The position numbers and the translations under genes are program-made. Source: Sulfurospirillaceae bacterium (GTDB lineage Bacteria > Campylobacterota > Campylobacteria > Campylobacterales > Sulfurospirillaceae). Taken from it: DNA of 9,218 nucleotides. The stretch spans positions 1 to 9,218 of the forward strand of contig JAQWCT010000095.1 of NCBI GenBank assembly GCA_028705785.1, in the 5' to 3' direction. Within the stretch, counting starts at the first letter, position 1. The number at the start of each line of letters is the position of its first letter. Under the pieces are notes generated by a model. It was not told the origin of the DNA, ran no database searches, and was given only the letters and a program-made list of their open reading frames with translations. Positions 1-4,682 of the stretch are shown here, in pieces.

Positions 1-95
1 TACTCGATCAAGCTAAATTACAAGAGGGTATGAAGATAGAAGATATCAGCGCTTTTGCAAAAAGACTCAACAGATTTATCGCTAAAGCATTGTAA
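1..95 (+). CDS. 3' end of an unrecognised protein (partial at left edge)
   Basis: An open frame enters from the left edge (first full codon at base 3) and ends at TAA 93-95. It gives about 30 residues, beginning LDQAKLQEGMKIED and ending RFIAKAL, a charged, helix-prone C-terminus. The fragment is too short for me to assign a family. That it is a real gene end is supported by the uninterrupted frame and by the stem-loop five bases after the stop. It is the last gene before the accessory cassette region. Confidence 0.55.
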   Translation, partial: LDQAKLQEGMKIEDISAFAKRLNRFIAKAL

Positions 96-99
96 CAAA

Positions 100-136
100 C
101 CTTTACATGTAAGGATTTTTCCTCACATGTAAAAGG
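100..136. terminator. Stem-loop after the left-edge gene, built from two TTACATGTAA-type palindromes
   Basis: CCTTTACATGTAAGG (100-114) pairs across a six-base ATTTTT loop with CCTCACATGTAAAAGG (121-136). The stem is about 13 bp with one A-C mismatch, plus two more pairs beyond a bulged A. It sits directly after a stop codon, which suits a transcription terminator or mRNA 3' end. No run of T follows it, so intrinsic termination is uncertain. Each arm is itself a copy or near-copy of the decamer repeated elsewhere in the window. Confidence 0.45.
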
Positions 137-233
137 GAACTACCTTTACCTTTCCAAGCTACATTAAACCTCCATTATCATAAAATGTCATATACGGCAT
201 CCAAGGTTTGTAACTTGCAGGTAGACAATACTG

Positions 234-252
234 AAAGTTAAAAGTTTAGCCC
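234..252 (+). repeat. Left copy of the inverted repeat flanking the cassette array
   Basis: AAAGTTAAAAGTTTAGCCC matches the reverse complement of 2464-2482 at 18 of 19 positions (single G/A difference). The two copies face each other across all three cassettes, about 2.2 kb apart, and no similarity continues beyond the 19 bases on either side. They could be terminal repeats of a former mobile unit or an inverted duplication at the insertion site. Confidence 0.6.
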
Positions 253-280
253 TCGTATTGTACATTTTGAAATATTTGAT

Positions 281-315
281 CAAATAAACCAACATTTTTT
301 ATGTTCGTTTATTTG
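281..315. repeat. Strong hairpin upstream of the array
   Basis: CAAATAAAC (281-289) pairs perfectly with GTTTATTTG (307-315). Inside, after a C/C mismatch, AACAT (291-295) pairs with ATGTT (301-305) around a five-T loop. No T-run follows on the plus strand. It could be a protein-binding site, part of the recombination site region, or an attenuator. Its left arm also takes part in the palindrome at 273-286, so two alternative folds compete. Confidence 0.6.
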
Positions 316-365
316 GGCATATCAGACTATTTTGTATATAATGTTCGTTGAATAAATAGTTAGGT
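301..365 (+). other. Candidate attI-like site (left boundary of the cassette array)
   Basis: The first cassette begins at GTTAGGT (359-365), a perfect match to the GTTRRRY core, with the expected crossover between G359 and T360. Unlike the other two junctions, no RYYYAAC box and paired stem lie upstream, so it is a simple site and not an attC. ATGTTCGTT occurs twice, at 301-309 and 341-349, exactly 40 bp apart, recalling the direct repeats bound by integrase in attI. Established: attI lies at the start of an array. Inferred: that this is attI, since no integrase gene is visible. Confidence 0.5.
320..349 (+). promoter_or_regulatory. Candidate promoter driving the cassette array (Pc-like)
   Basis: TATAAT at 337-342 is a perfect sigma70 -10 box, preceded by a T-rich stretch and with no clear -35 box, as is usual in Campylobacterota. 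Transcription would begin near 349, just before the first core site, and could read through all three same-strand cassettes. This is where an array promoter is expected. Confidence 0.45.
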
Positions 366-378
366 ATAAGGATATGCG

Positions 379-927
379 GTGATAGATTGTAGTGTTTCTA
401 ATCAAGATGGATTAGCAAAAACGATTTTTACAGTTCCATTAATGGATCGAGATCCTGTATATATGTCGTTTGACCTCCGCCCGCACATGTCGGATACATG
501 GGCTGCTGTGATTGTAGACTCTACTAAATTTCTAGACTTATGGCGTAATGAGCACTATTCAGTTCACAGAGAATTTTCCATGGGAAATCCTGATATTTGG
601 CGGCATGACAAAAAGTACCCTGATGCTGAGATAGGTTTTCAGATGGGTTTAGAGAATCCAGTACCCTTAGCCTATGTCAGCTTTAAGATAGCAATACAGA
701 ATTCTATTAACTATAAATTTCTCTGGTTTGGTAAAACCATAACATCTGAAATGTTACCTAGCGTTGGGTTTACAAATGGGATAACAAGAACGATATGGTT
801 GCTATCAAATGAAGCCAAATCTTTCCCAATTAAATGTGAATTACCTGGTGCAGAGGAGCTGAATAAATATGCAGGCGTTGCTGGTGGTAAGGTATTGAGA
901 ATATCCGAGCTATTAGAAAATACCTAA
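379..927 (+). CDS. Integron cassette 1 protein, unknown function (possible plasmid fertility inhibition factor-like)
   Basis: A 182-residue soluble protein with no signal peptide or membrane segment. I chose GTG 379 because AAGGA (368-372) lies six bases upstream, an in-frame stop at 367-369 excludes a longer start, and the ATG at 374 leads straight to a stop. The ribosome binding site and start lie 8 and 19 bases from the crossover point, the same spacing as in cassette 2. The stop TAA (925-927) lies inside the attC R'' box, typical of cassette genes. Residues around 131-155 (FTNGITRTIWLLSNEAKSFP) loosely recall the NGxTR...FP pattern of plasmid fertility inhibition factor-type proteins, which I remember from other integron cassettes. 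This is a weak, memory-based guess. Cellular role not known. Confidence 0.85.
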   Translation: MIDCSVSNQDGLAKTIFTVPLMDRDPVYMSFDLRPHMSDTWAAVIVDSTKFLDLWRNEHYSVHREFSMGNPDIWRHDKKYPDAEIGFQMGLENPVPLAYVSFKIAIQNSINYKFLWFGKTITSEMLPSVGFTNGITRTIWLLSNEAKSFPIKCELPGAEELNKYAGVAGGKVLRISELLENT

Positions 928-990
928 CAAATCAGAGGAGCCAATAAATTACCCTGCGGGAAATTTATTGGCTCATTTTAAACGTTAGGC
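922..990 (+). repeat. attC recombination site 1 (integron cassette)
   Basis: The R'' box ACCTAAC (922-928) fits RYYYAAC and the R' box GTTAGGC (984-990) fits GTTRRRY; six of their bases pair. Between them a 13-bp perfect stem is formed by 938-950 (GAGCCAATAAATT) and 962-974, extended by CCC/GGG (952-954/958-960) around a TGC loop. The unpaired stretch between boxes and stem matches the spacer/L-box layout recognised by integron integrases as folded single-stranded DNA. Length 69 bp. Its outer 12 bases (ACCTAACAAATC) and AAACGTTAG are identical to those of the second site, while the stems differ. Confidence 0.9.
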
Positions 991-992
991 GG

Positions 993-997
993 AAGGA
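993..997 (+). promoter_or_regulatory. Ribosome binding site of cassette 2, placed just after the cassette junction
   Basis: AAGGA lies six bases before ATG 1004 and eight bases after the crossover point at 984/985. The same element at the same offsets precedes the cassette 1 start, so both cassettes carry their own translation signal in a 19-base leader. Confidence 0.75.
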
Positions 998-1003
998 ATA
1001 AAC

Positions 1004-1483
1004 ATGGATCCAACAATTACTGCAGCAATAATCGGTGGGACATCTACACTAGTTGCGACTGTACTTGGAGCTGTCGTAGGTAGGACAAAATTCGTCGAAC
1101 GAATTTTTCAAAGATCAAAATATCAGAGACTTATTGGAACAAAGTGGGAATCGATCTGGCATGAAGATAACGTTGATGGCTCTACAGTTGAGTTCAAAGA
1201 AGTATTCGAGTTCACTTGGCAAAGGACGGATAAAGTAGGTGGAACAATTACAAGTGGCCATTATCCAGATATGAAATGGACAATTGAGGGTGATTACAAC
1301 GAACGATTTTTAAGGCTTTTTTGGCAACCTTCTGATGATTCACCCAACAAATACTTTCTGGATTACGGTTGCTATTTTCTTGAACGAAACGGTAACGGCA
1401 CTTTCACTGGATATGCGATTGGATTTAGTTCGGAAACGAATCGAGTTGAAGCACATGCGCATGCTGTCCGAAAAGTCACCTAA
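1004..1483 (+). CDS. Integron cassette 2 protein: N-terminal membrane anchor plus beta-rich domain, unknown function
   Basis: A 159-residue protein. Residues 7-26 (AAIIGGTSTLVATVLGAVVG) form one small-residue-rich hydrophobic segment followed by a basic stretch (KFVERIFQRSKYQR), which predicts a short outside N-terminus and a cytoplasmic C-terminal domain. From about residue 45 the pattern is alternating and aromatic-rich (GTKWESIWHED; MKWTIEGDY; FLRLFWQP; NGTFTGYAIGFSS), suggesting a small beta barrel or lipocalin-like fold. I do not recognise a family. The layout (membrane segment then beta barrel) recalls Cap15-type CBASS effectors, but those have two membrane segments and a partner cyclase, and neither is visible here. 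The stop TAA (1481-1483) is embedded in the attC2 R'' box. Confidence 0.85.
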   Translation: MDPTITAAIIGGTSTLVATVLGAVVGRTKFVERIFQRSKYQRLIGTKWESIWHEDNVDGSTVEFKEVFEFTWQRTDKVGGTITSGHYPDMKWTIEGDYNERFLRLFWQPSDDSPNKYFLDYGCYFLERNGNGTFTGYAIGFSSETNRVEAHAHAVRKVT

Positions 1484-1550
1484 CAAATCGTCGCACCACC
1501 AATATGAAACCCGCATGCAGGTTTCATATTGGTGAACTCAAACGTTAGCA
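1478..1550 (+). repeat. attC recombination site 2 (integron cassette)
   Basis: The R'' box ACCTAAC (1478-1484) fits consensus. The R' side reads GTTAGCA (1544-1550); the last four bases come from the next cassette, so when circularised this cassette would read GTTAGGC, a perfect box. A 15-bp stem is formed by 1497-1511 (CACCAATATGAAACC) and 1520-1534, closed by a GC-paired CGCATGCA region. Length 73 bp. It shares its end sequences but not its stem with attC1, as expected for sites of one integron lineage. Confidence 0.9.
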
Positions 1551-1574
1551 TACCTCTTTGTTTAAAGGATATAT

Positions 1575-2456
1575 TTGGAAATCAATAAGGCAATGACTAT
1601 GTCAAATGGTTTAGAAAAAGCATGGGAACAGCAGACAAAAAAGAAGGCAAATCAAGTTTTCGCAAACTCTATTAATGAAGTACTTAATTTTCATGGTATT
1701 AAAGAAAAAATCAATCATACCCATTTGCTGAGAATTCAAGGAAACTCAAATGATGATTTAGTTTTGTCATATTTTCAAAACCGTAGTAATGATAGAAATA
1801 AACTAGCGAAAATAATTGAAAAATATATCTGGAATGTTGTTGAAAAAGATACTTATTTATATCACTTTACATCAGAAGAGAGTGCACGTTCAATAGAGCA
1901 AACTGGGATATTGAGACTTTATAATATTTTGAAACGATATAGCGAAGGAGAGATAAAAGACTTTATTAATGATTTTAATATTCCTTACACGCAAAAAGAT
2001 AACTATCAAAATATATTTTATACATCCATGACTCCAATAATTCCTAAATTATCTGATTCAAAAACAATAGAAAATTTTAGGGATTTTACTGGTTCTTTAG
2101 GTGCTAGATTAAAGTTTAAACTTCTTCAAAAAGATGATAACTTACGACATATAACCTATGAGCAGGATAAATTTAAAATTATTCATGACTTGAGGAAGAT
2201 GATAAAAGAAAAACATAACATGGATTTAATTATCAACGGATTTACTACACGATTTGCATCATTTTACGTTAATCAAAAATATTCTTTTGAAAATGAAGTG
2301 AGACTATATAGCAACCTTTTATGGGACGAAGAATTAAGTACACAATACAATACTCCAAATATACCCTATGTAGAATTGGTAATTCGAAATTCAATATTAC
2401 AATTAGAAGAAGTAATTTATGAATTTAATGAAGAAATTTTTGATGAAGATAATTAA
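1575..2456 (+). CDS. DUF2971-type protein, third cassette gene
   Basis: About 293 residues from TTG 1575 (AAAGGA at 1564-1569, five bases upstream; in-frame stop at 1563-1565). ATG 1599 is a fair alternative, with AAGG (1587-1590) eight bases upstream. Residues near 95-115 (YLYHFTSEESARSIEQTGIL) and a later FENEVRLYSN (about 257-266) match the hallmarks of DUF2971: an N-terminal LYHYTS-like block and a C-terminal aromatic-E-E-x-R-L block. The family is mostly uncharacterised and, as I recall, is common on accessory islands. No membrane segment or signal peptide. It is visibly more AT-rich than cassettes 1 and 2, consistent with a different origin. It follows the core site at 1544 but no attC is seen after it, so it may be a truncated last cassette or a gene captured beside the array. 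Confidence 0.85.
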   Translation: MEINKAMTMSNGLEKAWEQQTKKKANQVFANSINEVLNFHGIKEKINHTHLLRIQGNSNDDLVLSYFQNRSNDRNKLAKIIEKYIWNVVEKDTYLYHFTSEESARSIEQTGILRLYNILKRYSEGEIKDFINDFNIPYTQKDNYQNIFYTSMTPIIPKLSDSKTIENFRDFTGSLGARLKFKLLQKDDNLRHITYEQDKFKIIHDLRKMIKEKHNMDLIINGFTTRFASFYVNQKYSFENEVRLYSNLLWDEELSTQYNTPNIPYVELVIRNSILQLEEVIYEFNEEIFDEDN

Positions 2457-2463
2457 GTTTTAG

Positions 2464-2482
2464 GGGTTAAACTTTTAACTTT
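2464..2482 (-). repeat. Right copy of the inverted repeat flanking the cassette array
   Basis: GGGTTAAACTTTTAACTTT is the reverse complement, at 18 of 19 positions, of 234-252. It lies between the stop of the DUF2971 gene and the stop of the minus-strand thioredoxin-domain gene, so the pair marks both edges of the accessory segment. It contains GTTAAAC (2467-2473), which fits GTTRRRY, but no matching R'' box or paired stem precedes it. The dyad GTTAA-ACTT-TTAAC followed by five T could also serve as a weak terminator for the DUF2971 gene. Confidence 0.6.
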
Positions 2483-2492
2483 TTACATGTAA
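2483..2492. repeat. TTACATGTAA palindrome forming the DUF255 stop
   Basis: Read on the minus strand it supplies Tyr-Met-stop at the end of the DUF255 gene, the third codon phase seen for this word. It abuts the right copy of the array-flanking inverted repeat. Confidence 0.9.
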
Positions 2493-4222
2493 AGTGTAAT
2501 TGCCCTCACTGCTTCAGGGTACGCATGGGTGTACTTTTGAATACCCGTCCCAAAACTCTCTAACATATCTTTTGCGCGAATAAACAACGCTGTGTCATCT
2601 TCGATTCTTGCTAATTCAAAAAGATTTTTAATCATCGTTGAAAGCGGGCTTTTGTAGCTATTATCTTCCAAAACGGCTTTGGCACGAAAGGCTTTATCGG
2701 AGAGAAACCACGTCTCTTCTTTATAAAATTTATGCTCGGCTTCATGACTTAGTTTCTTTGCTAATTCCAAGTAATGAGCCTCTTTCGTATGGGCATAACC
2801 ACGCAGTAATGCTTCGATTACAAAGGCGTAATCTTCGAGCAATGCTTCTACTTTCAAACTGCCGCCTAAGACGATTTGATGGTATAAAATACCGTTTACA
2901 TGTAAAGTATTTAGAAGAGAATCAAGCACCTGTTTTGCTTTCTCACTCTTGCCTGCTTCAAAGAGTGCGGTAACCATTAAAGCGTTCCACGATGTAAGGA
3001 TTTTGGTGTCGATAAACGGATACGCCACCCGTTGACGCACCTCTTTTAAAATCGAAATGGCGTCATCCAAACGGGCAGGTTTTTCGTTACATGTAAGAAT
3101 GGGATTAGTGGTTTGATGTTCAAAATTCCCAAACTTTGTGATGCCAAAATAGTCTATAATGGCTTTGGTTTCCACTTCGCTTAGTCCACCTTTTAAAAGC
3201 GCTTCTTTGGCTTGCAGGACGCCAAAAACAAAGTATTTTCCCTCTTCGCCTTCACTGTCTGCATCGCTGGCACTAAGGTACAACCCTTCTTTTAAAAAAC
3301 ACTCATCCATCGCTTCGATGGTTTTATCCACCACCTCTTTAAACAATGGTTTTTGCGTCAATCTATAAAGTTTCGCATAGACTTCGATCAACTCAGCATT
3401 GGTGTAAAGCATTTTTTCAAAATGAGGAATCACCCACGCTTCATCGACACTGTAACGGTAAAATCCACCCTCTATCTGGTCGTTAATGCCTCCATTTGCC
3501 ATGGCAAACAGCGCATCTTCGCTCATATACAACGCTTCAAGGTTTTTAGTGTGCGCGTAAATATCTAAAAGTGCGTTCCATGTGGACGCATGGGGAAATT
3601 TAGGCGCACTTCCAATGCCTTTGGAAACATCATCAAAACTTGCTTTGACATTGCGAACAAAAGCCTCAATGACCTCAACTTTTTCAACACTCTGCTTTTG
3701 CTCAAAACTGCGCTCATACTGCTTGATCGCCGCTTCAATACTCTGCGCACTCTTTTGCACTTCTCCAAAATCATCATCAAACTTGCCTTTGATAAAGCTC
3801 GTCAGTTCACGAAATCCCATGCGCCCCTGCGCACTTACTGGTGGCAGATAAGTACCTGCAAAAATAACCTGCTGAGTGGGTGTCATAATGATACTCAGAG
3901 GCCAACCCCCACTTCGCTTGGTGAGCAGGTAATGCACATCTTGGTAGTATTTATCCAAATCAGGCATCTCTTCACGATCGACTTTGATGCTGACAAAAGA
4001 ATCATTGAGCACTTTGGCACTTACATCATCTTCAAAGGTCTCACGCTCCATCACATGGCACCAATGGCAAGTGCTATATCCGATGGAGAGAAAGATCAGT
4101 TTGTTTTCGTCTTTGGCTTTGGCAAGCGCTTTATCGCTCCATGCCATCCAATTAACGGGATTGTGGGCATGTTGAAGGAGATAAGGAGAATCCTCATGGA
4201 TGAGTTCATTACTTGTTTTCAT
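2483..4222 (-). CDS. DUF255 thioredoxin-domain protein (YyaL/SPATA20 family)
   Basis: A 579-residue cytoplasmic protein with no signal peptide. The N-terminal region (about 1-165) is the DUF255/DsbH-like thioredoxin fold, with family signature SPYLLQHAHNPVNW (12-25) and the redox motif C52-H-W-C55. The rest is alpha-helical and fits the six-hairpin, N-acylglucosamine 2-epimerase-like toroid of the family, with the expected SAPKFP and GGIxDQxxGGFxRYSVD blocks. It is shorter than many family members (roughly 650-700), as I recall. The biochemical role is not established. Its ATG overlaps the stop of the upstream rhodanese gene by four bases (ATGA), implying coupled translation. The final codons and stop (CTT-TAC-ATG-TAA) are made by a TTACATGTAA palindrome, and two further copies lie inside the gene. 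Confidence 0.95.
   Translation of the reverse strand: MKTSNELIHEDSPYLLQHAHNPVNWMAWSDKALAKAKDENKLIFLSIGYSTCHWCHVMERETFEDDVSAKVLNDSFVSIKVDREEMPDLDKYYQDVHYLLTKRSGGWPLSIIMTPTQQVIFAGTYLPPVSAQGRMGFRELTSFIKGKFDDDFGEVQKSAQSIEAAIKQYERSFEQKQSVEKVEVIEAFVRNVKASFDDVSKGIGSAPKFPHASTWNALLDIYAHTKNLEALYMSEDALFAMANGGINDQIEGGFYRYSVDEAWVIPHFEKMLYTNAELIEVYAKLYRLTQKPLFKEVVDKTIEAMDECFLKEGLYLSASDADSEGEEGKYFVFGVLQAKEALLKGGLSEVETKAIIDYFGITKFGNFEHQTTNPILTCNEKPARLDDAISILKEVRQRVAYPFIDTKILTSWNALMVTALFEAGKSEKAKQVLDSLLNTLHVNGILYHQIVLGGSLKVEALLEDYAFVIEALLRGYAHTKEAHYLELAKKLSHEAEHKFYKEETWFLSDKAFRAKAVLEDNSYKSPLSTMIKNLFELARIEDDTALFIRAKDMLESFGTGIQKYTHAYPEAVRAITLYM
2896..2905. repeat. TTACATGTAA palindrome inside the DUF255 gene
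   Basis: One of six perfect copies in the window (103-112, 2483-2492, 2896-2905, 3087-3096, 5614-5623, 6101-6110). This copy encodes LHV in the minus-strand gene. Three copies, including this one, extend to the 12-mer TTTACATGTAAA. Confidence 0.9.
3087..3096. repeat. TTACATGTAA palindrome inside the DUF255 gene (different reading frame)
   Basis: This copy is read as LTCN in the minus-strand gene, in a different codon phase from the copy at 2896, so the shared feature is the DNA word and not a peptide motif. Confidence 0.9.
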
Positions 4223-4611
4223 GGCTGATATTTTTCAGGTACATACCCTTGTTTAAGGAGTTTGACAATACCACCTTTGAGATTGACAACTTTATAGCCA
4301 TTTTTGGAGAGAAAATCTGAAACAGCTACCGTGCGATTGCCAGTTCGACAAATCAAAGCGAATTCTATGTCTTTTTTGACATGTTTGTTTAATTGTTCTA
4401 AAAAAGCATCCGCATTATAATGCCCTTGTGCATCAAAAAAAGTAATGGGAATAGAATTTTCAACGATACCTGTTTCTTTCCACTCAGGAGCGGTGCGAAT
4501 ATCGATAATTTTGATACCACTTTTGACAAAATCTTCACTCACTTCTACATGTCTAAGTTCTGCAAACGCAAAAGTTGCTAAAAAGAAGAACGCTAAAAAA
4601 AGTTTTTTCAT
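4219..4611 (-). CDS. Periplasmic single-domain rhodanese-like protein
   Basis: A 130-residue protein. Residues 1-17 form a signal peptide (two Lys, a Phe/Leu/Ala core, AFA before Glu18), so the mature protein is exported. The rhodanese fold is shown by IIDIRTAPEW (35-44), the active-site loop with C88-R-T-G-N-R93, and the GY..V.NLKGGI block. Such proteins carry a persulfide on the active Cys and transfer sulfur, or act in redox and sulfur handling; the substrate is unknown. GGGAG on the minus strand (4617-4621) lies five bases before the ATG. The stop overlaps the ATG of the DUF255 thioredoxin-domain gene, so the two form an operon although the products would act on opposite sides of the inner membrane. 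Confidence 0.93.
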   Translation of the reverse strand: MKKLFLAFFFLATFAFAELRHVEVSEDFVKSGIKIIDIRTAPEWKETGIVENSIPITFFDAQGHYNADAFLEQLNKHVKKDIEFALICRTGNRTVAVSDFLSKNGYKVVNLKGGIVKLLKQGYVPEKYQP

Positions 4612-4621
4612 AATAACTCCC

Positions 4622-4682
4622 AGTAAAATTTATAAGAGTTATTTTATCGCTTTCATTTTGCACTTATCTTTAAAAAAGATGC
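4622..4682 (-). promoter_or_regulatory. Spacer between helicase and rhodanese genes with possible promoter
   Basis: On the minus strand a GATAAAAT box (about 4639-4646) could serve as a -10 element for the rhodanese-DUF255 pair, with no clear -35. A small dyad ATCTTT-AAA-AAAGAT (4666-4680) immediately follows the helicase stop and may be a weak terminator. With only about 70 bases between genes, read-through from the helicase gene is also possible. Confidence 0.3.

Larger units (their letters stand above)
137..358. other. Gene-free stretch left of the cassette array
   Basis: I see no coding frame with a ribosome binding site here, and no recognisable integrase fragment on either strand. The stretch holds a short dyad ACAATAC (225-231)/GTATTGT (255-261), one arm of the inverted repeat that flanks the array (234-252), a perfect 14-bp palindrome TATTTGATCAAATA (273-286), a strong hairpin (281-315), and a promoter-like TATAAT (337-342). 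An integron integrase gene would normally lie here, divergent from the array. Confidence 0.6.

Noticed and set aside
96..300. Possible remnant of an integron integrase gene
   Set aside because: I looked for a reading frame on both strands and saw none with tyrosine-recombinase features; stops are frequent.
1335..1535. A 66-codon plus-strand open frame
   Set aside because: It overlaps cassette 2 in another frame and runs through attC2; the product is not protein-like and the attC explains the sequence.
922..1550. Repeated ends of the attC sites as a CRISPR array
   Set aside because: There are only two units, 556 bases apart, each with its own palindromic core and a full gene between them.
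2400..2475. A third attC at the end of the DUF2971 cassette
   Set aside because: GTTAAAC at 2467-2473 fits the R' box, but no RYYYAAC box and no long stem precede it.
3590..4228. A 212-codon plus-strand open frame
   Set aside because: It is wholly antisense to the DUF255 gene, whose family signatures and CHWC motif are clear, and it shows no ribosome binding site or recognisable domain.
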